A stretch of 64,000 bases of DNA from Spirochaetota bacterium (GCA_024276015.1 JAJRXZ010000032.1:47457-111456), one strand, 5' to 3'; counted from the first letter of the stretch, positions 7,947-16,210 are shown. The notes: generated by a model from the letters alone, not told the origin. Numbers and translations: made by a program.

Positions 7947-9044
7947 TTATTGCTGTTTTTCTTCCAGCATCTCAAGGAACTCATCATAGTTGACCTCGCT
8001 GATTGCGTCAATATTTGTTATTTCAACCCCCACTTTAATTATACTGTTTTCCATAAAAGATATATTTCTGACAATTGCTCCCACCATGGCTTTTTTCATA
8101 GTCGGAAGCATAACTTCAAAGCTCACAATACTGTCCTGTTTAAAATATCTTGTTGTCCTTCTGTCTCTGAAAACAATACCCAGTCCTTTTTTCGACATAT
8201 CGGAAACAAGCAGTCTCTCCGAAGCAGGTTGAAAAAAGTTATCTTTTCTGAAAAGCTCATTTATAACAACCGACATCCTTTTGATCTTTGATAAATGCCC
8301 GTCACTCATTGCCGTTGAATTATTTACCTGAACATAACCGTATGGGATCGTATTTCTTATTAACACGGGACAGGATATCTCGGAGATCAATTCCTTTTTC
8401 CCGGATAGTTTATAATCTTTTGAATATATGTTGTTCAAATAGAAATTGTGCATCTTTTTCGTCTTTTCGCCGGGCTCGCTGTTTATGTCGGATATAAAAA
8501 AGGGAGTGGGGTTTTTTGCAAAATACTTCATTCTTACATCGCCCTTTCCTTCATGGACGAAGCTGATCATTACATTTTCGAACTGTTTGGACAGATCAAA
8601 CTTTATCATTTCTTTTATATTATCAATTTTTTTCGAATTCATTGAAAGTTCGTTTTTTACAATAAAATCCGAAATGATCTTTTCAATGTAAATCACATTT
8701 TTGCTCTGGCCCTCGCCGCCCACCGTTTTACGATCTTCTCTGCGCGTTAAAGACAATATTTGAAACTGTTCCGGAAGGAATATAAAGGTATCTTCGTTCC
8801 TTTCAAGAAATTTCATCTTCGCATTTATTGTGGCTCCTCTGGTTCTGGAAAACAGAGTGATCCTCTCAGGAAGATTTTGCACACGGGGGATCCGGAAAGC
8901 AACACGGCCGTCCGAATAACCGAGAAATTGAAGATAGATATTTCCACTCTTTGTTTTCAGAAAAACATTTCCCCCCATATAATATTCATTGATCATCTCT
9001 CCGAAGAGAGCCGGGTCTGTTATTGTTTTAATCTGAGCAGTCAT
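7947..9044 (-). CDS. PilZ-domain protein, probable c-di-GMP effector
   Basis: A 365-aa cytoplasmic protein. The C-terminal third holds a PilZ-like motif, LLVSDMSKKGLGIVF (D-x-S-x-x-G), followed by the beta-strand pattern of the family. An arginine pair LTRREDRK near residue 105 could serve as an upstream RxxxR-like site, although it is far from the second motif. The N-terminal part (residues about 20-100) resembles YcgR-type beta domains. The overall layout recalls the DUF1577/PilZ proteins of Leptospira, but this is from memory. A diguanylate cyclase at 35950-36993 could provide the ligand. It has a good ribosome site (AAGGA). Confidence 0.6.
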   Translation of the reverse strand: MTAQIKTITDPALFGEMINEYYMGGNVFLKTKSGNIYLQFLGYSDGRVAFRIPRVQNLPERITLFSRTRGATINAKMKFLERNEDTFIFLPEQFQILSLTRREDRKTVGGEGQSKNVIYIEKIISDFIVKNELSMNSKKIDNIKEMIKFDLSKQFENVMISFVHEGKGDVRMKYFAKNPTPFFISDINSEPGEKTKKMHNFYLNNIYSKDYKLSGKKELISEISCPVLIRNTIPYGYVQVNNSTAMSDGHLSKIKRMSVVINELFRKDNFFQPASERLLVSDMSKKGLGIVFRDRRTTRYFKQDSIVSFEVMLPTMKKAMVGAIVRNISFMENSIIKVGVEITNIDAISEVNYDEFLEMLEEKQQ

Positions 9045-9147
9045 TTGTTCCTTTTTATAATAATTATATTATATATTACCTCCATACTAACAATTAAAAA
9101 CCAATTATTCAATTAATAAATAAATTTTCACCGCAATTTTTATTATT

Positions 9148-9825
9148 CTATACTATTTCCCCATCCATAAGAGAAATGGTTCTTTCAGTAAGCGAAGCAA
9201 TTCCCGGATCGTGAGTTACAATCAGGATAGTAGTATTGTTCTCTCTGCCAAGCTCTAACAGAATTTCAGTAAGATTTTTTGAATTCTCACTGTCAAGGCT
9301 TCCTGTTGGCTCATCAGCAAGAATAATATCGGGCTTGCCTACAATAGCCCTTGCAACTGCGATTCTCTGGCATTCGCCTCCGGATAACTCTGCAGGAAGA
9401 TGATGCGCTCTGTTCGAGAGACCGAACCTTTCCAGGAGATCCTTTGCAATAGATTTTGCTCTGCTCTTCCTCATCCTGCCGATAAGAAGAGGCATCATTA
9501 TATTCTCCAGAGCATTAAACTCTGTAAGAAGATTATGCTGCTGAAAAATAAAACCTATATGCTTATTCCTGAATCCCGAGAGGTCTTCCACGGAAAAATC
9601 AGAAACATCCTTTCCAAGTAAATTAAGAGTTCCATTGTTAAAACTGTCAAGGCATCCGATCAAATTAAGAAGCGTTGATTTACCCGCACCTGAAGGCCCT
9701 ACAATAGCGGCAATCTCACCCTGCCCTATCTCAAGAGAAATTCCCTTTAAAACTTTAAGGGCGTTCCTTCCGTATCCGTATACTTTCTCCAGATCGCTGC
9801 ATTTTATTGCATGAGTCTTTTCCAT
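9148..9825 (-). CDS. lolD: lipoprotein-releasing ABC transporter ATPase LolD
   Basis: A 225-aa ABC ATPase. Walker A GPSGAGKSTLL, Q-loop FIFQQHNLL, signature LSGGECQRIAVARA, Walker B IILADEPTG and H-loop IVTHD are all present. This is the MacB/LolD class. With the LolC/E-type permease it would extract mature lipoproteins from the inner membrane for transfer to LolA. I chose the ATG at 9825 because AAGGAG lies six bases upstream; the ATG at 9843 would overlap the permease gene. Confidence 0.88.
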   Translation of the reverse strand: MEKTHAIKCSDLEKVYGYGRNALKVLKGISLEIGQGEIAAIVGPSGAGKSTLLNLIGCLDSFNNGTLNLLGKDVSDFSVEDLSGFRNKHIGFIFQQHNLLTEFNALENIMMPLLIGRMRKSRAKSIAKDLLERFGLSNRAHHLPAELSGGECQRIAVARAIVGKPDIILADEPTGSLDSENSKNLTEILLELGRENNTTILIVTHDPGIASLTERTISLMDGEIV

Positions 9826-9835
9826 GTGCCGCTCC

Positions 9836-11140
9836 TTATTCATACCTGATCGTTTCCACGGGCTTTAACCTTGAGGCGCTCCATGCCGGGAAAATTGCGG
9901 CAACCGTTGAAAGAAAGACTGCAATAATTGAGATAAAAACAACAAATTCGGGCTTTACTTCCGTTGGTATTGTGTCAATATAGTAAACATTCGTAGGAAC
10001 AATAACGATCTTTTCAAACCTGCCAAGCTTTAACAGCTCATATGCAAAGGCCATAACAACGTTGAGAGACTGTTCCACCCATCTTATTATTGCTTCCAGA
10101 TTTAGGGCCGCCGCAAGACCGAAAATAACTCCCGTAACCGACCCGAGCACTCCTATGAGAAATCCTTCAAGGATAAAGATTATCATTATGGATTTCGGTT
10201 TTGCCCCCATCGATTTGAGAACGCCTATTGCCTTCCTCTTCTCCATTACAACCATTGCAAGCGTACCCATAATTGTAAAACCGGCCGAAACAATAACAAG
10301 AAAAAGAATTATCGTCATAATCAATTTTTCCAGTCTCAGAGCATAAAAGAGATTCTGATTTTTCTCTTCCGCTGTCATGGGGATATATTCAAATCCTATC
10401 TCAGCCTGGATCTTTGACGACATTGAATTCATCTTATAAACATCATTAATTTTTACTCCGATCCCCCAGGCTATATTGCCCACGGAATAGAGTCTCTGAG
10501 CCTGCTTCAGGGACATTAAAATAAGCCTTGTATCAAAATCATAATATCCGGTTTTAAAATAACCGAGAACTTTAAACTTTCCCATACCGGGAACCACGCC
10601 TTCCCTGGCCGTTAGTCTTCCCTTCGGCACAATTACTTCTATCCAATCGCCTATTGCTATATTATAGTTCAGGGCCATTTCCGAACCTATATAAACTCCC
10701 CGTTTCCCTGTAAATTCCTTCTCACCTTCGGTAATGAATTTTTTTATATGAGCAGGCATTTTCCCCTTACTGCCCATGCCCCTTATCATTACATATGTAA
10801 TATTTTTTCTGAATCTTAACAATCCCTGTCCCTGAATAAAGGGGTCCGCAGATACAACTCCCGACACTTTTTTGATCTTCTCGGTTAATTCTCTATAATT
10901 TGTGATGGTATCTCCCTTTCTGGAACCGTACATATTGGAAACGGTAATATGAGCCTCAACATCCAGGATCTTATCTTTGATCTGAGCCTGAAAACCGTTC
11001 ATTACGGATATTACAATTATAAGTATAAAAACACCGATAAAAACAATGACAATCGAGAGCAGTGTATTAAACGAAATAAATCCCTGACTCTTTTTGGATT
11101 TAAGATATCTGAAACCCACAAATAATTCGTAAAGACTCAT
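9836..11140 (-). CDS. lipoprotein-releasing permease, LolC/LolE type
   Basis: A 434-aa FtsX-family permease. One membrane span lies near residues 20-45, a large periplasmic MacB-type domain follows, and three spans sit in the C-terminal part. The motif AIGVLKSMGAKPKSIMIIF is the typical LolC/E coupling region, and the protein ends PAWSASRLKPVETIRYE. As in many non-enteric bacteria there is a single permease gene, so the complex may be a homodimer. It sits between a lipoprotein gene and lolD in one operon. Confidence 0.88.
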   Translation of the reverse strand: MSLYELFVGFRYLKSKKSQGFISFNTLLSIVIVFIGVFILIIVISVMNGFQAQIKDKILDVEAHITVSNMYGSRKGDTITNYRELTEKIKKVSGVVSADPFIQGQGLLRFRKNITYVMIRGMGSKGKMPAHIKKFITEGEKEFTGKRGVYIGSEMALNYNIAIGDWIEVIVPKGRLTAREGVVPGMGKFKVLGYFKTGYYDFDTRLILMSLKQAQRLYSVGNIAWGIGVKINDVYKMNSMSSKIQAEIGFEYIPMTAEEKNQNLFYALRLEKLIMTIILFLVIVSAGFTIMGTLAMVVMEKRKAIGVLKSMGAKPKSIMIIFILEGFLIGVLGSVTGVIFGLAAALNLEAIIRWVEQSLNVVMAFAYELLKLGRFEKIVIVPTNVYYIDTIPTEVKPEFVVFISIIAVFLSTVAAIFPAWSASRLKPVETIRYE

Positions 11141-11143
11141 AGT

Positions 11144-11593
11144 TTACCTTTTATTATTCACCTTAATGAGTGTTCTGTTATGCATCAGCCAGCCCCTCTT
11201 CTCTTTTTCTCCATTAACATATTTAATAAAAAGAAGGTCTCCCTTAATGTAACCGAGCGCCTTTTTGGTTTTTCTGTTTACTGTATTACATTGGAAAATA
11301 ACTCTTCTCTGTCTGTAGCTGCTTCCGGTATGATCCTTTTTAATAATTTTATCATCAGAGTCTTCGATCTTTATTATAGCAATCTCTGTAAAATAATACT
11401 CTTTATAAATTTCCCTGAAAACAGCCTGACTTTTGGGAAAAGCCTCATGCTTTTTATATTCATTATAATTCAGCGTTTTTACGGCTTTTGCCCATCTCTG
11501 TAAAATAAATTCCGGTTCAACAAATTTCTTCTTCTTTTTACAGGAAGGCGAAACCAGCAAAAGAACCAATATGGAGAACATTACCTTCTTCAT
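11144..11593 (-). CDS. small lipoprotein, unknown function
   Basis: 149 aa with a signal peptide and lipobox (LLLVSPSC, Cys about residue 18) followed by a Lys-rich stretch KKKKK. The mature part is basic, with mixed helices and strands and a middle segment SSYRQRRVIFQCN, and I do not recognise the fold; an NTF2-like/DUF4878 shape is possible from the size and the opening FILQRWAKAVKTLNY. It lies four bases upstream of the LolC/E-type permease and may be an accessory or substrate of that system. Both are inference. Confidence 0.7.
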   Translation of the reverse strand: MKKVMFSILVLLLVSPSCKKKKKFVEPEFILQRWAKAVKTLNYNEYKKHEAFPKSQAVFREIYKEYYFTEIAIIKIEDSDDKIIKKDHTGSSYRQRRVIFQCNTVNRKTKKALGYIKGDLLFIKYVNGEKEKRGWLMHNRTLIKVNNKR

Positions 11594-11679
11594 AAAATAT
11601 CCCGAACTTTATTTTTACCAGAGATAAAACAAAGAATTGCAGTTGATATTTTTTTGTCATTTACTTTTTGTATAAATTT

Positions 11680-11703
11680 GAAAAGCCCTTACTCTATAAG
11701 GGC
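11680..11703 (-). terminator. likely terminator on the minus strand
   Basis: Arms GCCCTTA (11685-11691) and TAAGGGC (11697-11703) enclose a 5-base loop; reading minus, the hairpin is followed by TTTTC. It would end transcripts coming from the AMMECR1 gene and the small frame at 11800-12003. The 96 bases between that frame and the hairpin hold nothing I recognise. Confidence 0.6.
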
Positions 11704-11799
11704 ACTTTAACGTGTGCGCTCAGGACAGGGATGGACCAACACCGTGTAAAAACTGCGCTTCAATATTGCCGACATATATTATAGAGGGGGACATAAATA

Positions 11800-12003
11800 T
11801 TACTTGCCTGCATTTAACGGAGGATTCTGTCCGTTCCAATCCGAATATCTATTCCCTGTAATAAACTGGTACACCTGAACAAAAAGGGGAATCCACTGTT
11901 TTCTTTTATCTCATTTTAAGTCTCCCCAGATTCAGGTACAGGGCCTCGCCTTTACCTCCCCTTTAAAATCTTCTTCAACAATTGCAATAATCTTCCCGCT
12001 CAT
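11800..12003 (-). other. 67-codon reading frame interrupted by two in-frame TGA codons
   Basis: Reading minus from ATG 12003, one frame runs MSGKIIAIVEEDFKGEVKAR-PCT, TGA, IWGDLK, TGA, DKRKQWIPLF...GNRYSDWNGQNPPLNAGK and ends in TAA at 11802-11800. All three pieces share one frame and have protein-like composition. The first TGA lies two codons after a Cys (Cys-Thr-TGA). An imperfect inverted repeat surrounds it: TGTACCTGAA and GGGGA pair with TCCCC and TTCAGGTGTACC about 35 bases later. It could be a selenoprotein gene, a decayed gene with CGA-to-TGA changes, or a readthrough frame. It starts about 30 bases after the AMMECR1 stop and has no clear ribosome site. Confidence 0.4.
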
Positions 12004-12034
12004 AGCATAAATATCTTTTGTTAAAATTATTATC

Positions 12035-12604
12035 TCAGATCAAACCCAGTTCCTTTTCGCCGAAAACCTGAGCGGAAAATTTTTCTATCTTTGTTCCCTC
12101 GCGCTTCCATGAATCTGCGGGAAGCCCGGCCTTGTAGCAGGTATGTTCAAGGAAAGTGTTTCTGTCCCACCCGTATTCCGCTGCCACTTGGGGAAGAAGC
12201 AGGCCGGAATTAAATCCCCTTGTAATAATAAGCCCGTCTCTGCCTGCAACGATATCCGAAACATTTTTTACAGTCTCAATGGGACTTAAAATTGAGATTT
12301 CAATGTCAATATCTTTATATTCCTCTTTTGTAAGAGGGCTGAACCTTGGATCTTTGAAAGCCGACGACAGGGACATCTCTTTTATAGTTTCAGGGATCGC
12401 CCTGGTACCGATAATATTGCCTATACATCCTCTGAGTTTTCCCTTAAGATGAAGCGTAACAAAGGCCCCGCATTTATTGCCGTATATTTCATCTTTAAAA
12501 TCAAGATCGCCTATATCCGTTTCAACCTTCAACGCCTCGGCTATGGTCTTTCTCGCCAGCCTGATCAAAGCTGCCTGCTGTTCTCTGTTAAGTTCTATCA
12601 TCAC
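12035..12604 (-). CDS. AMMECR1-domain protein
   Basis: A 189-aa AMMECR1-family protein with the hallmark GKLRGCIGNIIGT (residues about 54-66), then FSPLTKEEYKDIDIEISIL and GWDRNTFLEHTC. In bacteria and archaea the domain often occurs with MEMO and radical-SAM partners (AmmeMemoRadiSam), which are absent here. The fold suggests ligand or enzyme activity, but no reaction is established. AGAGG lies upstream of the ATG-ATG start; either Met could be used. It is followed by the small TGA-containing frame. Confidence 0.88.
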   Translation of the reverse strand: MMIELNREQQAALIRLARKTIAEALKVETDIGDLDFKDEIYGNKCGAFVTLHLKGKLRGCIGNIIGTRAIPETIKEMSLSSAFKDPRFSPLTKEEYKDIDIEISILSPIETVKNVSDIVAGRDGLIITRGFNSGLLLPQVAAEYGWDRNTFLEHTCYKAGLPADSWKREGTKIEKFSAQVFGEKELGLI

Positions 12605-12719
12605 GCAACCTCTTTCTCATCAATAACCCGGCAAAGCAGGAATAGTGTTATGCTATTATGACAATATATAATACTTCCAAAACAATTTGTCCACAACATT
12701 TATACTCCCTTTAATATTT

Positions 12720-12759
12720 TGTTACATTTATGTTACAACTCTATTACAGTAATGTTAAA
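12720..12759. promoter_or_regulatory. operator-like array, four heptamers at exact 11-bp spacing
   Basis: TGTTACA at 12720 and 12731, TATTACA at 12742 and TGTTAAA at 12753 start exactly 11 bases apart, so all face the same side of the helix. The array lies 36 bases upstream of the TTGACA of the likely amtB promoter. This is the position for an activator or repressor of the ammonium/P-II operon. It loosely recalls TnrA/GlnR half-sites (TGTNA/TNACA), but the spacing differs from that consensus by one base. Confidence 0.55.
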
Positions 12760-12794
12760 TTATTTAAAATCCCATACAGTTAAAATATATGACA

Positions 12795-12823
12795 TTGACA
12801 CAGCAATATACAATTTCTATTCT
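12795..12823 (+). promoter_or_regulatory. likely amtB promoter
   Basis: TTGACA at 12795-12800 and TATTCT at 12818-12823 are 17 bases apart. This predicts a leader of about 95 bases before the amtB ATG. No sigma54-type GG-N10-GC element was seen. Confidence 0.5.
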
Positions 12824-12927
12824 TTCATTTATACTTATAGATCAGCAACATTTTATACTAATTGTATGAATTAAAACTTAATTTACTATACCTGTAATTT
12901 AATTATTTTTTTCCAAGGAGTTTAAAT

Positions 12928-14157
12928 ATGATCAACAGTGCCGACACAGTATGGATGATAATTGCCACGGCAATGGTTATGTTAATGACGCCGGCCCTTG
13001 CATTTTTTTACGGAGGTCTGGTAAGAAAGAAAAATGTTTTATCAATTTTAATGCAGTGCATTACAATTCTCTGTTTAATTTCCATTCAGTGGGTTCTCTT
13101 CGGCTACAGTCTTTCCTTCGGCCCGGATAAGGGCGGAATAATAGGCGGCCTTGAATGGTTCGGTTTAAAGAGCGTGGGGTTGAGTCCAAGCAAAGATTAT
13201 GCCGTTACTATCCCGCATCAGCTTTTCATGATGTTCCAGATGATGTTTGCCGTAATAACTCCGGCTCTTATGGTCGGAGCCTTTATAGAACGGATCAAAT
13301 TCTCAGGGTTTGTGCTCTTTTCTCTTCTATGGGCAACTTTTATATACGACCCCCTTGCCCACTGGGTTTGGGGCAGCGGAGGATGGCTGGCAGAACTGGG
13401 AGCTCTCGATTTCGCAGGAGGCACTGTAATTCACATTAATGCAGGCATATCGGCTCTTGTTATGGCTCTCTATGTAGGCAAAAGATCAAGTTTTAAACAC
13501 CAGAGCTCGCCTCATAATCTTCCCTTTGCAGTTTTGGGAGCGGGGATATTATGGTTCGGCTGGTTCGGCTTTAACGCGGGAAGCGCTCTGTCGGTTGGCG
13601 GAGTTTCCGTTGCTGCATTCGCGGCAACCAATACCGCTGCTGCAGCAGGAGGTCTTACCTGGATTTTTCTTGACTGGAAATTTAACGAGGTTCCCACCGT
13701 ACTTGGGGTTATAACCGGAATAGTAGCCGGACTTGTTGCCGTCACGCCTGCAGCAGGATTTGTGACCCCCATATCGGCAATATTTATCGGGATAACCGGA
13801 AGTATATTCGGTTTTATCTTTGTCACAAAAATAAAACCGAAATTCGGATACGACGATTCTCTTGACGTTTTCGGCGTCCATGGAATAGCGGGCATAGTAG
13901 GAGCTCTTGCCACAGGAATTCTGGCAACAAAATCTATCAACCCTGACGGTGCGGATGGACTGCTTTACGGAAACGCACACCAATTATGGGTTCAATTCAT
14001 AACCGTACTTGCTGCCGTTCTATTCTCTGCAATAGGTACATACATATTGCTGAAAATTGTGGATTCAACTCTGGGACTCCGCGTTGATAAAAAATCCGAA
14101 TATCTGGGGCTCGATCTGTCCCAGCATCATGAAGTGGGTTATACCCTCATGGATTAG
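12928..14157 (+). CDS. amtB: ammonium transporter AmtB
   Basis: A 409-aa Amt/MEP/Rh channel with about eleven membrane spans. It shows ALAFFYGGLVRKKNVLSILM in the first spans, FGWFGFNAGSAL in the middle, and both pore histidines in context: GGTVIHINAG and DVFGVHGIAGIVGA. It moves ammonium or ammonia into the cell at low external supply and binds P-II on its cytoplasmic face. It is followed 65 bases later by the glnK-type gene, the standard pairing. AAGGAG precedes the start. Confidence 0.96.
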   Translation: MINSADTVWMIIATAMVMLMTPALAFFYGGLVRKKNVLSILMQCITILCLISIQWVLFGYSLSFGPDKGGIIGGLEWFGLKSVGLSPSKDYAVTIPHQLFMMFQMMFAVITPALMVGAFIERIKFSGFVLFSLLWATFIYDPLAHWVWGSGGWLAELGALDFAGGTVIHINAGISALVMALYVGKRSSFKHQSSPHNLPFAVLGAGILWFGWFGFNAGSALSVGGVSVAAFAATNTAAAAGGLTWIFLDWKFNEVPTVLGVITGIVAGLVAVTPAAGFVTPISAIFIGITGSIFGFIFVTKIKPKFGYDDSLDVFGVHGIAGIVGALATGILATKSINPDGADGLLYGNAHQLWVQFITVLAAVLFSAIGTYILLKIVDSTLGLRVDKKSEYLGLDLSQHHEVGYTLMD

Positions 14158-14222
14158 GGATCGGGAACCGGAAATAAATAATAATTTTCAATTGATCAAT
14201 CTACTTTATAGGAGATACTTTT

Positions 14223-14564
14223 ATGAAATATGTAATAGCAGTAATACGCCCCCATAAACTGGAAGATGTAAAAGAGGAACTGGACAAAGTAGGCGTACAC
14301 CTTATGACTGTTGTTGACGCACTGGGCTGCGGCAGGCAGAAGGGCGTCACCGAGGTATACAGAGGCGTTAAAGAGGTCGGAAACCTTCTGAGAAAAGTTA
14401 AAATTGAGATAGCCGTTAATGACGAATATCTCGATAAAACCATTGAAGCCATTACAACAGGCGCAAGGGAAGGCGAAATAGGAGACGGCAAAATATTTAT
14501 CTTTGATATGACGGAGTGCGTAAGGATAAGAACCGGTGAAACAGGCGCCGTAGCAATAGGATAA
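14223..14564 (+). CDS. glnK: nitrogen regulatory protein P-II (GlnK type)
   Basis: A 113-aa P-II protein. The T-loop region [19 protein letters not shown] and the B-loop [14 protein letters not shown] are present, as is the C-terminal [12 protein letters not shown]. Tyr46 of the VYRG motif is kept, but the position matching the uridylylated Tyr51 of E. coli GlnB is Glu here. Control is therefore more likely by ATP/ADP/2-oxoglutarate binding alone. It would bind AmtB to block uptake when nitrogen is ample. TAGGAG precedes the ATG. Confidence 0.94.
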   Translation: MKYVIAVIRPHKLEDVKEELDKVGVHLMTVVDALGCGRQKGVTEVYRGVKEVGNLLRKVKIEIAVNDEYLDKTIEAITTGAREGEIGDGKIFIFDMTECVRIRTGETGAVAIG

Positions 14565-14652
14565 GCAATAATATCTTTTTCAGGATAATATGTCTATTGC
14601 AGCGGGCACAACAGGCGGTATAAAACAACAGTTGTTCACTGCATTAAAACCG

Positions 14653-15261
14653 TTACTTTGCAGAGATCGGCATTTCCAGACGATCCAGCACTTTTTTTAT
14701 ATCCTCCCATACATCTTTACGGAGAGGGCTTTTCTCTCCTCCGTTTCTAAGCAGGTAACTCGGATGGTAAGTGGGCATTACGGGAATTCCCATGAACCGG
14801 CCCCAGCGCCCCCTCATTCTGGTGATGCCGGTTGAAGTTTGTAAAATAAACTTTGTCGAAGGACTGCCCAGAGTAACGATCACACGGGGACAGACTATTT
14901 CTATCTGCCTTAAAAGGAAAGGCGTACATGCCTTAACCTCGTCGGCTTCGGGAGGACGGTCTCTGGTAAATTTCAGATCTACGGTTGGTCTGCATTTTAC
15001 TATATTGGCTATATAAACATCCTCTCTCGGTATCCCCATCCCCTTTTCGATTATCCGCGTCAGAAGTTCACCGGCTCTGCCCACAAAGGGCCTGCCTGTG
15101 AGGTCTTCCTGTTTTCCCGGGCCTTCGCCGATAAACATAATGTCGGCAGCGGAGCTGCCCTCGCCGAAAACAACCGTTGTGCGCGTTGTACTCAGTCTGC
15201 AACGAAGGCACTTTCGGGCTTCATCTTCCAGCTCTTTCAGACTGTCTTCAATATTCGTCAT
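14653..15261 (-). CDS. uracil-DNA glycosylase, family 4 (iron-sulfur type)
   Basis: 202 aa. It removes uracil from DNA as the first step of base-excision repair. The glycosylase motif GEGPGKQEDLTGRPFVGRAG (about residues 45-64) and the later PTYHPSYLLR are present. Four cysteines for a 4Fe-4S cluster are visible: CLRC near residue 18, VKCRP near 89 and ACTPF near 110. This is the family 4 pattern rather than the Ung family. It is convergent with glnK. Confidence 0.92.
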   Translation of the reverse strand: MTNIEDSLKELEDEARKCLRCRLSTTRTTVVFGEGSSAADIMFIGEGPGKQEDLTGRPFVGRAGELLTRIIEKGMGIPREDVYIANIVKCRPTVDLKFTRDRPPEADEVKACTPFLLRQIEIVCPRVIVTLGSPSTKFILQTSTGITRMRGRWGRFMGIPVMPTYHPSYLLRNGGEKSPLRKDVWEDIKKVLDRLEMPISAK

Positions 15262-15304
15262 GCTGCATATATTCCTGCAATCCCATTATTCATTCTTCGG
15301 CGGC

Positions 15305-15928
15305 TTATGCATGCAGGACTTCCGGATAATCTATGTAAAGCCTGCCCTTCAGGTGGTCGATCTCATGCTCAAGCAGGGCAGCATAGCGGCCGCTCAGAAC
15401 CAGCGTTCTTTCTTTATTATCAAGAGCCCTATATTTGACTTTTATATGATAGGGACGTTTTACCTCTCTTTCATCGAACTGAGGCAGCGACAGGCACACC
15501 TCGCTGCTTATATACGAGCCGCTCTTCTCCACAATCTCAGGATTGACCAGTGTATAAATTTCACCGTGAATTCCGCATACAATTACTCTCTTTAATACTC
15601 CCACCTGCGGAGCCGAAAGCCCCAGCGGGATACACAGATCTTTAATTTCAATAAGCATATAATATCTGAGAGTTGAGATCATCCCTTTACTGAGGGCAAT
15701 AATCGGTTCCGTTATTCTGCTGACAGGTTCGGACTGCTCACGAAGTATATGATCGGGGTACTCAACAATATCGGTTACGTGATGGTTTCTTTTATATATT
15801 TTGGTAAAACCGACAGCTCCCGCTGCCAGTAAGGGCAGGCTTCCAAGCCCGTATATGAGAAATCTTTTTCTGCTCAGCAAAGAATATATCCTCTCTTCTT
15901 TATACCGATCACCATTGAAAATTTCCAT
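15305..15928 (-). CDS. def: peptide deformylase with N-terminal membrane segment
   Basis: 207 aa. The three family motifs are present as GLSAPQVG (normally GxGLAAPQ), EVCLSLP (normally EGCLS) and HEIDHLKG. These keep the metal ligands Cys, His, His and the catalytic Glu. It removes the formyl group from new proteins. Unusually, about 25 residues of membrane-segment character (FLIYGLGSLPLLAAGAVGF) lie before the catalytic domain, following a short basic N-terminus. It may be anchored with the catalytic domain on one side of the membrane. The Gly-to-Val change in EGCLS is also unusual. No strong ribosome site is seen. Confidence 0.85.
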   Translation of the reverse strand: MEIFNGDRYKEERIYSLLSRKRFLIYGLGSLPLLAAGAVGFTKIYKRNHHVTDIVEYPDHILREQSEPVSRITEPIIALSKGMISTLRYYMLIEIKDLCIPLGLSAPQVGVLKRVIVCGIHGEIYTLVNPEIVEKSGSYISSEVCLSLPQFDEREVKRPYHIKVKYRALDNKERTLVLSGRYAALLEHEIDHLKGRLYIDYPEVLHA

Positions 15929-16017
15929 ATTAAATGGATCGGTATATTATTTAACCAGGATTTTGCCCTTTATCAAGGGACAAAATCGATGCTTTTTGAT
16001 ATACATAAGATAAAGTG

Positions 16018-16210
16018 CCGATACAATAATTTATCATATTACATATTTAGTAAAGCAATAAATTTCTCCTCTGACACCGATGAGAGCGGCTCAAGCCAAC
16101 CAATTTCGGTTTCGTCATTGGGCGCCGGAGGTGACAGATGAAAATTCGATTTCAACCGGAAGAAATTGTACATATATTAAAATTGATTGACAATTTGTAC
16201 AACCGGTGAG
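16018..16210. repeat. 193-bp direct repeat, left copy
   Basis: This copy matches 17396-17588 over 193 bases with three mismatches. It holds TTGACA at its right end (16188-16193), pointing toward the ATPase gene. The plus strand carries an overlapping stop/start (ATGA at 16138-16141) with GGAGG just upstream and a 23-codon frame MKIRFQPEEIVHILKLI... The minus strand carries a 44-codon frame with IGWLEPLSSVSEEKF. Neither is proven to be coding. Confidence 0.9.

Noticed and set aside
13512..13983. Two long minus-strand frames inside amtB
   Set aside because: They are antisense to a gene with unambiguous Amt motifs; their Thr/Pro/Ala-rich make-up follows from the codons of the other strand.
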